The notes beneath the pieces were generated by a model. It saw nothing but the letters and a program-made list of their open reading frames with translations. It had not been told where the DNA came from and searched no databases. Positions 9,582-17,771 of a stretch of 64,000 nt of DNA are shown here, one piece after another (position 1 is the first letter of the stretch; every line of letters starts with the position of its first letter). This stretch comes from Kineosporiaceae bacterium (GTDB lineage: Bacteria; Actinomycetota; Actinomycetes; Actinomycetales; Kineosporiaceae): assembly GCA_016713225.1 (NCBI GenBank), contig JADJPO010000006.1, positions 62,001 to 126,000 on the forward strand, read 5' to 3'. A program made the position numbers and the translations under genes.

Positions 9582-10052
9582 GTGGTGAGAGCCCCCGAGA
9601 CCGGGCTGGCGACCGAGTTCGCCGACGCCGACGACAGCCCCGGGTTGCTGCTGTGGCGGGTGACCAACCGATGGCAGGCGGCACAGCGCGCTGCACTGAA
9701 GCCCCTCGGACTGACCCACGTGCAGTTCGTCCTGCTCGCCTCGCTGGTCTGGCTGGACGTCGAGGGGCCGGTCACCCAGAAGCAGCTGGCCGATCACGCC
9801 GTGGCCGACCCGATGATGACCTCTCAGGTGCTGCGGGCGCTCGAGGGGCTGGGCCTGGTGACCCGTCGTCCGCACCCGCTCGACGGCCGGGCGCGGGCAC
9901 TGGCGGCCACCGAGGCCGGGCGTGAGCTGGCCAATCGCGCGGTGGCGGTGGTCGAGGCCTGCGACCGCGACTTCTTCGCCGCCCTCGGGCCGGACGTCAC
10001 GGCCTTCAGCAGCCTGCTTCGCCGAATGGCCGGCGGCGGGCAGACTGGGTAG
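9582..10052 (+). CDS. MarR family transcriptional regulator
   Basis: A 156-residue winged-helix regulator. The N-terminal helix SPGLLLWRVTNRWQAAQRAA and the helix-turn-helix VTQKQLADHAVADPMMTSQV are followed by the wing RRPHPLDGRARALAATEAGR, with the DxRxR pattern typical of MarR proteins. It starts with GTG, 27 bp behind the EVE stop, and its stop lies directly before the start of the glycosylase gene. It probably controls the SRPBCC-EVE-MarR unit through the inverted repeat at 8660-8680; the effector is unknown. Confidence 0.85.
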   Translation: MVRAPETGLATEFADADDSPGLLLWRVTNRWQAAQRAALKPLGLTHVQFVLLASLVWLDVEGPVTQKQLADHAVADPMMTSQVLRALEGLGLVTRRPHPLDGRARALAATEAGRELANRAVAVVEACDRDFFAALGPDVTAFSSLLRRMAGGGQTG

Positions 10053-10937
10053 ATGCCTGAACTGCCCGAGGTCGCCGCCCTGGTGGAGTTCCTGCGTGAG
10101 CGTGCGGTCGGCCGCGTGGTGGCCGGCGTCGAGATCGGCACGATCAACGTCTTGCGCACCTACGACCCACCGCCGACCGCGCTGGCCGGCATGACCGTGG
10201 ACGGCGTGGCCCGCCACGGCAAGTTCCTCGACCTCGACATCGGCGGGCTGCACCTGATCTTCCACCTCGCCCGAGCCGGGTGGCTGCGCTGGTCGGACGG
10301 CCTGCCCGAGACCGTGATCCGGCCCGGCAAGGGTCCGATCGCGCTACGGGTTCGGCTGGATGATCTCGACCTGCCGGACGGCGAACGCCGGCCCGGGTTC
10401 GACCTCACCGAGGCGGGCACCAAGAAGTCGCTGGCGGTGTACGTGGTGCGTTCGCCGTCCGAGGTGCCGGGAATCGCCGCCCTCGGACCGGACCCGCTGG
10501 CGGAGGGTTTCGATCGGGCGGCGCTGGCCGCCGTCCTGGCCGGTAAGCGACAGCAGATCAAGGGCCTGTTGCGCGAGCAGTCGGTGCTCGCCGGGGTGGG
10601 CAACGCCTACAGCGACGAGGTGCTGCACGCCGCACGGTTGTCACCGTTCGCGATCGCCGCGAGCCTGGACGACGCCGAGGTCGACCGGCTGTTCACCGCG
10701 CTGCGCGAGGTGCTCACCGGCGCGATCGCCGCGGCGTCCGGCAAACCCGCCAAGGACCTCAAGGACGCCAAGCGCGCGGGCATGCGGGTGCACGCCCGCA
10801 CCGGTCAAGCCTGCCCGGTGTGCGGCGACATCGTCCGTGAGGTCTCCTTCGCGGACTCCTCCCTGCAGTACTGCGCCACCTGTCAGACCGGGGGCAAGGT
10901 CCTCGCCGATCGCCGGATGTCGCGCCTGCTCAAGTGA
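10053..10937 (+). CDS. Fpg/Nei family DNA glycosylase
   Basis: A 294-residue bifunctional DNA glycosylase/AP lyase. It begins MPELPEV, giving the catalytic Pro2 and Glu3 after removal of Met. RHGKFLDLDIGG carries the conserved lysine, the H2TH region reads LLREQSVLAGVGNAYSDEVL, and the C-terminal four-Cys zinc finger is CPVCGDIVREVSF...YCATCQ with a trailing RR-containing segment. It removes oxidised bases such as 8-oxoguanine or oxidised pyrimidines. MPELPEV favours the Fpg side, while the Nei-type MPEGHT protein of this window is at 30075-30919. The ATG directly follows the stop of the MarR gene, so it may be cotranscribed. Confidence 0.93.
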   Translation: MPELPEVAALVEFLRERAVGRVVAGVEIGTINVLRTYDPPPTALAGMTVDGVARHGKFLDLDIGGLHLIFHLARAGWLRWSDGLPETVIRPGKGPIALRVRLDDLDLPDGERRPGFDLTEAGTKKSLAVYVVRSPSEVPGIAALGPDPLAEGFDRAALAAVLAGKRQQIKGLLREQSVLAGVGNAYSDEVLHAARLSPFAIAASLDDAEVDRLFTALREVLTGAIAAASGKPAKDLKDAKRAGMRVHARTGQACPVCGDIVREVSFADSSLQYCATCQTGGKVLADRRMSRLLK

Positions 10938-10980
10938 CCCGCCCGGTGGAGTGATCCGGCTGGTGGAGTGATCCGGCGTC

Positions 10981-11397
10981 TCACGGCTCGGGCAGGGTCG
11001 GCGCCTTCACCGCGTACACCGGGCAGTCGGCCTCCAGCAGGATCCGCTGGGCCGAGCTGCCGAGCAGCAGTTTGCCGACCGGCGACCTGCGGCGCAGCCC
11101 GAGCACGATCAGGTCGGCGGAGTGCTCCCGGGCGGCCTCGAGCACCTGATCGGCGGGCTCGGTGGCCTGCAGCAGTTGCAGGAGCCGGAACTCGAGTCCG
11201 GATTCGGCCAGCGTGCGACGTACCTGCGCCCACTCCTCGTCGGAGGAGAACCGTGGGTCGACCGGGGCGTCGCCCCGGCTGGCGTTGACCACGAGCACCG
11301 TGGCCCGTTGCAGCTGCGCCACGTCGATGGCGGCGGTCAGGGCAGCCCGGCCCTCCGGCGTGGGGATGTACCCGACGACAATGATCATGTACCTCAC
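10981..11397 (-). CDS. Universal stress protein (UspA fold), last gene of the Tct operon
   Basis: A 138-residue single Usp domain. It starts MRYMIIVVGYIPTPEGRAAL and has the nucleotide-binding loop IVLGLRRRSPVGKLLLGSSA followed by the conserved strand CPVYAVKAP. The G-2x-G-9x-G(S/T) pattern implies ATP binding. A second in-frame ATG lies three codons inside the GTG start. It follows the transporter gene tctA by 34 bp in the same direction, so it may modulate uptake according to energy state. Between its stop and the Fpg stop lie two direct copies of GGTGGAGTGATCCGGC (10945 and 10962). Confidence 0.88.
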   Translation of the reverse strand: MRYMIIVVGYIPTPEGRAALTAAIDVAQLQRATVLVVNASRGDAPVDPRFSSDEEWAQVRRTLAESGLEFRLLQLLQATEPADQVLEAAREHSADLIVLGLRRRSPVGKLLLGSSAQRILLEADCPVYAVKAPTLPEP

Positions 11398-11431
11398 CTT
11401 CCCGTGGGACGCTCGGGTGCGCGGGCGCGGC

Positions 11432-12928
11432 TCAGTCCTCCTCGGCGAAGACGACCTCCCGCTTCGAGCGGATCGCCGGTGCCACGGCCACGAGCAGCGC
11501 CACGGCCGCGATGATCAACATGGTCAGTGAGATCGGCCGGGTGAACAGCACGCTGACGTCGCCGCGCGAGATGGTCATCGCGCGCCGGAAGTTCTCCTCC
11601 AGCAGGGGGCCGAGCACGAAGCCGAGCAGCAACGGTGCCGGTTCACAGCCGACCCGGATCAGCACGTACCCGAGCACCGCGAAGAACGCGATCCCGAACA
11701 CGTGGAACCGGTTGAGTCCCAACGAGTAACAGCCGATCGCCGAGAAGGCGATGATGGCCGGGAACAGGATGCGATAGGGGATCGACAACAGCTTCACCCA
11801 CATGCCGATCAGCGGCAGGTTCAGCAGCACCAGCATCAGGTTGCCCACCCACATCGAGGCGATCAGGCCCCAGAACAGCACCGGCTCGTCGTTGATCACG
11901 TTGGGTCCGGGGGTGATCCCCTGGATGATGAACGCCCCGATCAGCAGCGCCATCACCGGGTGCGCGGGCAGGCCCAGGGTGAGCAACGGGATGAACGAGG
12001 TCTGCGCGGCGGCATTGTTCGCCGACTCCGGAGCGGCCACCCCCTCGATCGCCCCGCGCCCGAACTCCTCCGGATGTTTGGACACCCGCTTCTCCACCGA
12101 GTACGAGGTGAACGAGGCCAGCACGTGGCCCCCGCCCGGCAGGATGCCCAGGGCCGAGCCCATCACGGTGCCGCGCAGCACCGGGGCGATGATCCGCCGG
12201 ACGTCGGCCCGGCTCAGCCGCAGCGTGCTCACCTCGCGCACCATGGACGGCCGGTGCACCCCGGTCTGCAGGTTGCGCAGGATCTCGGCGACGCCGAACA
12301 TGCCGACGGCCAGCGAGACGAAGTTCAGCCCGCCGTAGAGCTCGCGGGCGCCGAAGGTGAACCGCGGGAAGCCGGACTCGACGTCCTGGCCGATCAGGCC
12401 CAGCAGCAGGCCCAGCACGATCATCGCCAGGGCCTTCCACAGCGAGCCGCTGGCCAGCGAGATCGAGGCGACCAGCCCCAGGACGACGAGTGAGAAGTAC
12501 TCGGCCGGACCGAACTTCAGTGCCGCCTCGGCCAGCGGTGGGGCGAAGGCGGCCAGCACCACGGTGGCCACGGTGCCGGCGAAGAACGACCCGAGGGCCG
12601 CCGTCGCCAGGGCCTGGCCGGCCCTGCCCTTGCGGGCCATCTGATAGCCGTCGATCGCGGTCACCGCGGCCGAGGTCTCGCCCGGCAGGTTGAGCAGGAT
12701 CGCCGTGGTGGACCCGCCGTACTGCGCTCCGTAGTAGATCCCGGCGAGCATGATGATCGAGGAGACCGGGTCGAAGTTGAACGTGATGGGCAGCAGCAGG
12801 GCGATCGTGGCCGTCGGGCCGATCCCCGGCAGCACGCCGATCGCCGTCCCGAGGATGCAGCCGATCAGGCAGAACAGCAGGTTGGTCGGGGTCAGTGCGG
12901 TCTCGATGCCCAGCAGGATGTTGTCCAC
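11432..12928 (-). CDS. tctA: Tripartite tricarboxylate transporter, large permease TctA
   Basis: A 498-residue polytopic membrane protein with about 12 predicted helices. Family signatures are present: IGVLPGIGPTATIALLLP near the N-terminus, YYGAQYGGSTTAILLNLPGE with the conserved Gly-rich segment, and GGGHVLASFTSYSVEKRVSK plus EGVAAPESANNAAAQTSFIP in the middle. It forms the transmembrane channel of a TTT-type secondary transporter that works with the binding protein TctC and the small subunit TctB, both encoded directly upstream. Substrates of the family are citrate, tartrate or related carboxylates; the one used here cannot be told. Ends KREVVFAEED. Confidence 0.95.
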   Translation of the reverse strand: MDNILLGIETALTPTNLLFCLIGCILGTAIGVLPGIGPTATIALLLPITFNFDPVSSIIMLAGIYYGAQYGGSTTAILLNLPGETSAAVTAIDGYQMARKGRAGQALATAALGSFFAGTVATVVLAAFAPPLAEAALKFGPAEYFSLVVLGLVASISLASGSLWKALAMIVLGLLLGLIGQDVESGFPRFTFGARELYGGLNFVSLAVGMFGVAEILRNLQTGVHRPSMVREVSTLRLSRADVRRIIAPVLRGTVMGSALGILPGGGHVLASFTSYSVEKRVSKHPEEFGRGAIEGVAAPESANNAAAQTSFIPLLTLGLPAHPVMALLIGAFIIQGITPGPNVINDEPVLFWGLIASMWVGNLMLVLLNLPLIGMWVKLLSIPYRILFPAIIAFSAIGCYSLGLNRFHVFGIAFFAVLGYVLIRVGCEPAPLLLGFVLGPLLEENFRRAMTISRGDVSVLFTRPISLTMLIIAAVALLVAVAPAIRSKREVVFAEED

Positions 12929-12932
12929 TCGG

Positions 12933-13451
12933 CTACCTCCCCGCCATCAAGGGCAGCTCGAGCTGCAGGATCACCACGAAGATGACCACGCACAGTGCGG
13001 TCAGCGCGACGGCGATGACGAGCGCGCTGACCGGTCGGGTGCCGTGGCCGGCCAGTGCCGACAGGAAGGTGGCGACCAACAGCGCCGGCACCAGGCCCAG
13101 CGGCGCGATGGCAAACCCGAAGAACATGATCGCCACCAGCACCAGCAGGCCGCGTACCCAGGGGACGCCGTCGCCGTCCTGGCCGCCATGCTCGCCGCCG
13201 TTCTCGTCGCCGTCCAGGGTCGTCCCCGCGGGTGCCGTGGCACCCGTGGTTCGCCGCGCGAGCAGCGCCCTGGTCAGGATGATGGCGACGCCCAACGCCG
13301 CGAGGATGATCCCCAGCACCATCGGGAAGTAGCCCGGCCCCATCCGCAGCAGCGACCCGGTCTCATAGGTCGCCGCGGTGGCGGCGAAGGCAACCCCGAA
13401 GGCGATGAAGACGGCCCCCGCGATCAGGTCGTCGCGGGTCGGCCGACTCAT
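12933..13451 (-). CDS. tctB: Tripartite tricarboxylate transporter, small permease TctB
   Basis: A 172-residue membrane protein with four predicted helices: LIAGAVFIAFGVAFAATAAT, the segment MVLGIILAALGVAIILT, a pair around GLLVLVAIMFFGFAIAPLG and ALLVATFLSALAG, and the C-terminal segment VALTALCVVIFVVILQLELP. The motif GPGYFPMVLGIILA is characteristic of TctB. A hydrophilic loop after helix two holds an Asp/Gly/Glu-rich stretch (DGDENGGEHGGQDGDG). It lies between tctC and tctA with gaps of 16 and 4 bp, one operon. Confidence 0.92.
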   Translation of the reverse strand: MSRPTRDDLIAGAVFIAFGVAFAATAATYETGSLLRMGPGYFPMVLGIILAALGVAIILTRALLARRTTGATAPAGTTLDGDENGGEHGGQDGDGVPWVRGLLVLVAIMFFGFAIAPLGLVPALLVATFLSALAGHGTRPVSALVIAVALTALCVVIFVVILQLELPLMAGR

Positions 13452-13467
13452 CAGTGTGCCCGGCCGG

Positions 13468-14523
13468 TCACGAGACCTTCACCCCGGAGTCCTTGATCAC
13501 CGGTCCCCACAGGTCGAGTTGGGCCTTCAGGTAGGCGGTGTGCGCCGCGGGGGTGATCTGGTCGGCCGGCACCGGGGCGGTGCCGAGGTCGGCCATCTTG
13601 TCGATCACCTTCTGGTCCTTCAATGCCGTGGCCAGGGCGCCGGTGAGCTTGGTGATGATCGCCGGGTCGGTGCCGGCCGGCGCGTAGAGGCCGTGCCAGA
13701 CCCCCACCTTCAGGTCGGCCATGCCGCCCTCGGTCGTGGTCGGGATGTCGGGCAGGCTCTTCACCCGCTCGGCGGTGGTGACCGCGTAGGCCTTGACCTT
13801 GCCGGCCTTGATCTGCGGGGTGGTGTTCGTGGTCTGGTCGCACATGAAGTCGACCTGGCCGCCGACCAGGTCGGTCATCGCCGGCCCCGTGCCCTTGTAG
13901 GGCACCTCGGTCAGATCCACCCCGAAGGACTTCTCGATCAGCAGCCCGCACAGCTGCGAGGCGGCGCCGATGCCGGCGTGGGCGTAGGTGACCTTGTCGG
14001 CGTTGGCCTTCACGTAGGTGGCGAGGTCGGCGAGCGTGGACGGCGGGAAGTCCTTCTTCGCGATGATCGTCATCGGCACATTGGTGACCAGGCCGATCGT
14101 GGCGAAGCTCTCCAGCGGCTTGTACGGCAGATTCGGGTAGAGCGACGGCGCGGTGGACATGCCGATGTGGTGCAGCAGCAGCTTCTGCCCGTCGTTCTTG
14201 GCCGAGGCCACCTCGGCGGCGCCCAGGGTGCCGCCGGCGCCCTCGACGTTCTGCACGATGACCTGCTTACCGAGCGCCGTGCTCATCGGTTCGGCGATCA
14301 ACCGGGTCACCGTGTCGGTCGGCCCACCGGCCGAGAACGGAACCACGATGGTGACCGGCCCCTTCGGGTACCCCTCCGCCCCGCCCCCGGAGCCGCCGGA
14401 GCCTGCGGAGTCGCTGGACCCGCCACAGGCGGTCAGGGCGAGAGCCGCCGCGGCCAGGGTGACCGTTGCCCGGCCGCGGCGCATCGACGTGCGAGTCGAG
14501 GTGTGTGGGGAGGACGGCATCAT
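13468..14523 (-). CDS. tctC: Tripartite tricarboxylate transporter substrate-binding lipoprotein TctC
   Basis: A 351-residue extracytoplasmic binding protein. The N-terminus carries a twin-Arg-flavoured but ordinary lipoprotein signal, with lipobox LTAC in LAAAALALTACGGSSD followed by a Ser/Gly linker. The mature part shows the Bug/TctC signatures YPKGPVTIVVPFSAGGPTDT and VENVEGAGGTLGA (as QNVEGAGGTLGAAEVA), and YAHAGIGAASQLCGLL. It captures the carboxylate outside the membrane and hands it to TctAB. Two adjacent ATG codons can start it; GAAGGAG lies upstream. It is the first gene of tctC-tctB-tctA-usp and is divergent from a serine hydrolase gene. Confidence 0.93.
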   Translation of the reverse strand: MMPSSPHTSTRTSMRRGRATVTLAAAALALTACGGSSDSAGSGGSGGGAEGYPKGPVTIVVPFSAGGPTDTVTRLIAEPMSTALGKQVIVQNVEGAGGTLGAAEVASAKNDGQKLLLHHIGMSTAPSLYPNLPYKPLESFATIGLVTNVPMTIIAKKDFPPSTLADLATYVKANADKVTYAHAGIGAASQLCGLLIEKSFGVDLTEVPYKGTGPAMTDLVGGQVDFMCDQTTNTTPQIKAGKVKAYAVTTAERVKSLPDIPTTTEGGMADLKVGVWHGLYAPAGTDPAIITKLTGALATALKDQKVIDKMADLGTAPVPADQITPAAHTAYLKAQLDLWGPVIKDSGVKVS

Positions 14524-14770
14524 GATGGATCGCGCTCCTTCGTCGGAACCTGACCACTCGAACCCTGCCGTTCAGATCATCAATGACCCGATATGGCTGT
14601 CATGTGATGTTCAGGTCGAGTATTCCGATCATCCGGTTTGTGCGCCAAGAGGCTGTACATATCGATTTGGCCGATCTTGCGTCGGCCGGACGGCGCGGGG
14701 GCGAGGCCGGCTGGCCGGGCGGCGCGATGGTCCGGTGGGCACCGGGGGTAGGTTCCCCGAGGTGGGATCC

Positions 14771-15904
14771 GTGACGGTGCGGCGAGGCGGTGCGGCGCGG
14801 CCGTTGCGTCGGTCGGCCGCTGCGCCGGACCTGTCCGCGCTGCCGGTGAGTACCGAACTGGTCGGCGAGGTGGGGCTCGGCGAGGCATTGCGGGTGACGG
14901 GCGCCGACGCCTTCCTGGTGCTGCACGAGGGGGCGCTGGTCTGCGAGGACTACCGCCATCCGGACGTGGAGCACGCGTTGCACCCGCTGCACTCGGTGAC
15001 CAAGTCGGTGGTCGGCTGCCTCGCCGGCATGGTGATCGCGGAGGGACTGCTGGACCCGGACGCCGCGGCGTCCGGGTACGTGCCGGAGTTGGCCGGTGGC
15101 GGGTACCGGTCCGCCACCGTGCGCGACCTGCTCGACATGCGCACGGGCGGGGACTACCGCGAGTCCTACGACGACGCGGCGGGCGAGCTCGCCGTCCTGG
15201 GTCGGATCTGTGGCTGGTGGCCGGACGGCGTGCCTGACGTGCCAGAGGTGCCGGCCTCGGTGCGGGCCTGGTTGGCGACGATCGATCGGACGGCGGCCTC
15301 AGGGGGACCGTTCGCCTACCGTTCGGCCGACACCGAGGTGCTGGGCTGGGTGATCGAGGCCGTCACCGGAACGCCGCTGCCCGAGTTGGTGGGTCGGCGC
15401 CTGCTCGCGCCGATCGGCGTCGAGGCCGACGGGCGGTTCGAGGTCGACCCGGCGGGGTGCGCGCTGGCCTCGGGCGGGTTGGCGCTGGTGCCGCGCGACG
15501 TCGCCCGGTTCGGCGCCCTGCTGCTGGACGGCGGGGCGGTCGGGGACGAGCAGGTGCTGCCCGAGGGCTTCGTGCGGGACACCTGCACCGGGCAGGCCGA
15601 CTCCGTGGCGGCGTTCCGCCACCGGGTGGAGGCCACTCTCGGGCCGGATGCGCCGTTGCCGCCGAACGGGTTGTATCGAAACCAGTTCTGGGTGGTGCAG
15701 CCGGGTCGCCCGCGACTGCTCTGTCTGGGCGTGCACGGTCAGCTGGTGCTGGTCGACGGCGAGTCCGGGGTGGTCGTGGTGCTGCTGTCGAGTTGGCCGA
15801 CCCCGCAGGACCCGCAACGGTTCGACACCGGGCTGGCCGTGGCCCTGGCCGCGGTGGAGGCGCTGGCCGAACCCTCGGGCCGGGGACTGTCCCTGCACGG
15901 TTGA
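14771..15904 (+). CDS. Beta-lactamase-fold serine hydrolase (class C / NylB-like), short form
   Basis: A 377-residue penicillin-recognising-enzyme-fold hydrolase. The nucleophile motif SxxK is HSVTKSVVG, the YxN-equivalent is YRSADTEVLGW, and the third motif is LGVHGQ. It is paralogous to the protein at 17772-19034: both have YRNQFW, SVTKSVV, FGxxLLDGGAVG and LSSWPxPQD. Compared with that paralogue it lacks the roughly 70-residue N-terminal cap. The GTG at 14771 is preceded by GAGGTGGG; upstream in-frame codons reach 14153 but run through the tctC gene. Relatives hydrolyse amide or ester bonds such as 6-aminohexanoate oligomers. No signal peptide, so cytoplasmic. It precedes the ATP-grasp gene by 120 bp. 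Confidence 0.85.
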   Translation: MTVRRGGAARPLRRSAAAPDLSALPVSTELVGEVGLGEALRVTGADAFLVLHEGALVCEDYRHPDVEHALHPLHSVTKSVVGCLAGMVIAEGLLDPDAAASGYVPELAGGGYRSATVRDLLDMRTGGDYRESYDDAAGELAVLGRICGWWPDGVPDVPEVPASVRAWLATIDRTAASGGPFAYRSADTEVLGWVIEAVTGTPLPELVGRRLLAPIGVEADGRFEVDPAGCALASGGLALVPRDVARFGALLLDGGAVGDEQVLPEGFVRDTCTGQADSVAAFRHRVEATLGPDAPLPPNGLYRNQFWVVQPGRPRLLCLGVHGQLVLVDGESGVVVVLLSSWPTPQDPQRFDTGLAVALAAVEALAEPSGRGLSLHG

Positions 15905-16024
15905 TCCCTGGTCCAACCGGTGGGCAGCCGGGGTCGAGTGCACGCGAATCTGTCGACAACCCCTGCCGGGGAAGGTCCGGTTCGGGCAAGATGACCGCGC
16001 CCGTCCGCGCGAAGGGAAGACCGG

Positions 16025-17746
16025 ATGTCGAGCAAGGCAGCGAAGAAGCACGGCCCGTCGAAGCGTGCTGCCCACGGCGCGGCGTCCCCGGGCAAGAAGT
16101 CCGCCAAGGCCGCCGCGTCGGGCAAGGCCAAGGAATCGAAGGCTGCCGTGGAATCGAAGGCAGCCAAGGTGTCCAAGGCAGCCAAGGTGTCCAAGGCAGC
16201 CAAGGCAGCCAAGGGGTCGAAGGTGGCCAAGGCGTCGAAGCTGCCGCCGTCGGAGCGCGCGGTGAGGGGCGGCAAGTCGGCCAGGGCCTCCCGGCCGCAC
16301 CTGCGCAACATGTCGGAGGTGCGGACCTTCTTCCGCACCAATGAGACCCCGATCTTCTTCATCGGCCCGACGGCGTTCAACCTGCTCGGGGTCGACCGGT
16401 GGGTGCGCAACTTCTCGTTCATCACCTACTACGACTCCTGGGACGGCTACCACCCCCGCGTGTTCGCCCCTGCGGAGATCGCGCACGAGGAGTTCACCAG
16501 CGGCGAGGACATCAACAACTACCTGCTCACCCACCCCGCTGTCCGCGAACACATTGCGGCGCAGGTGCATCGCCCGGGTGACCGCCCGAAGATCGCCATG
16601 GTGTTCTTCGACGAGCAGACCGAGATGATCTGTGCCGAAGCGGGTTACGACCTGATCCTGCCGTCCCACGCGCTGCGCACCCACCTGGACTCGAAGATCA
16701 CCACAACCCGGCTCGGTGAGGAGGCCGGGGCGCCCAGCGTGCCCAACGTGCTGACCACGGTGGAGTCCTGGGAGGACCTGATCGCCCAGTCGCAGAAGGC
16801 CGGGCTGGGGCGAGACCTGGTGTTGCAGACCGCCTATGGCGACTCGGGCAAGACCACGTTCTTCGTGGCCTCACGTGCCGACTGGAACCGCTGCGCCACC
16901 GAGGTGGTCGGCGAACAGATCAAGCTCATGAAGCGGATCACCAACCGGGCGATCGCCGTCGAGGCGGTCAACACCCGGCACGGCACCATCGTCGGGCCGT
17001 TCATGACCGACCTGACCGGCTTCGGCGAGCTGACGCCGTACCGCGGCGGATGGTGTGGCAACGACCTGTACCCCGAGGCCCTGAACCCCGAGCAGCGAGC
17101 GCGCGCCGTCCGGCATGTTCGCCGCCTGGGTGACCGGTTGCGCAAGGAGGGCTATCGCGGCTTCTTCGAGGTCGACGTCCTGGTCGATCTCGAGACCGAC
17201 GAGGTGTATCTCGGCGAGCTGAACCCGCGGATCTCCGGGGCCAGCTCGATGACGAACGTGACGGCCGGCGCCTATGCCGACGTCCCGCTGTTCCTGTTCC
17301 ACCTGCTGGAATTCCTCGATGTCGACTACGACGTGGACATCGACGAGATCAACGAGCGGTGGCTCGAGCTGGCGGCGGTGGACGTCTGGAGTCAACTGAT
17401 CATGAAGACCTCCGACCCCGAGGTCCGCCGGATCGACCGGGCGCCGGAGACCGGCATCTACCGAATGCGCAGTGATGGTTCGCTGCAGTACCTGCGCAAC
17501 ACCCTGGACTGGCACTACCTGGCCGATGCGGACGAGGCGTTCTTCCTGCGGGTGTACGGCTCCGGGTCGTACCTGTTCAAGGGCGCCGACCTCGGGATCC
17601 TGGTGTCCAAGGCGCGGATGCAGACCGAGGACAACGAACTCACCGACAAGTGCCGCAACTTCATCGACGGCATCCACGCGGAGTACGAGACCTCGCCGAT
17701 CCGCCGCCAGGCACGACCGATCAGTCACCTCGCCTACCTGAAATGA
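16025..17746 (+). CDS. ATP-grasp ligase with Lys/Ala-rich histone-H1-like N-terminal tail
   Basis: A 573-residue protein. Residues 1-95 are a low-complexity basic tail built from SKAAKV-type repeats (for example SKAAKVSKAAKAAKGSKVAK), resembling H1-type or HupB-type DNA-binding tails. From about residue 100 an ATP-grasp enzyme follows: FFIGPTAFNLLGVDRWVRNF, DSKITTTRLGEEAGAPSVPN, GRDLVLQTAYGDSGKTTFFV (ATP-binding strand and flexible loop), FFEVDVLVD and YLGELNPRISGASSMTN (metal-binding Glu and Asn with catalytic Arg). ATP-grasp enzymes join a carboxylate to an amine or thiol through an acyl phosphate; substrate unknown. GAAGGGAAG precedes the ATG. It is sandwiched between two related serine hydrolase genes, suggesting formation and hydrolysis of the same amide. 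Confidence 0.85.
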   Translation: MSSKAAKKHGPSKRAAHGAASPGKKSAKAAASGKAKESKAAVESKAAKVSKAAKVSKAAKAAKGSKVAKASKLPPSERAVRGGKSARASRPHLRNMSEVRTFFRTNETPIFFIGPTAFNLLGVDRWVRNFSFITYYDSWDGYHPRVFAPAEIAHEEFTSGEDINNYLLTHPAVREHIAAQVHRPGDRPKIAMVFFDEQTEMICAEAGYDLILPSHALRTHLDSKITTTRLGEEAGAPSVPNVLTTVESWEDLIAQSQKAGLGRDLVLQTAYGDSGKTTFFVASRADWNRCATEVVGEQIKLMKRITNRAIAVEAVNTRHGTIVGPFMTDLTGFGELTPYRGGWCGNDLYPEALNPEQRARAVRHVRRLGDRLRKEGYRGFFEVDVLVDLETDEVYLGELNPRISGASSMTNVTAGAYADVPLFLFHLLEFLDVDYDVDIDEINERWLELAAVDVWSQLIMKTSDPEVRRIDRAPETGIYRMRSDGSLQYLRNTLDWHYLADADEAFFLRVYGSGSYLFKGADLGILVSKARMQTEDNELTDKCRNFIDGIHAEYETSPIRRQARPISHLAYLK

Positions 17747-17771
17747 CCCGGTGCGCCGGCGCCGAACGCGT

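Noticed and set aside
14153..14770. Upstream extension of the first serine hydrolase to 583 residues
   Set aside because: It would run through the tctC gene and the divergent promoter; the extra sequence has no family similarity, and a ribosome-binding site precedes the GTG at 14771.
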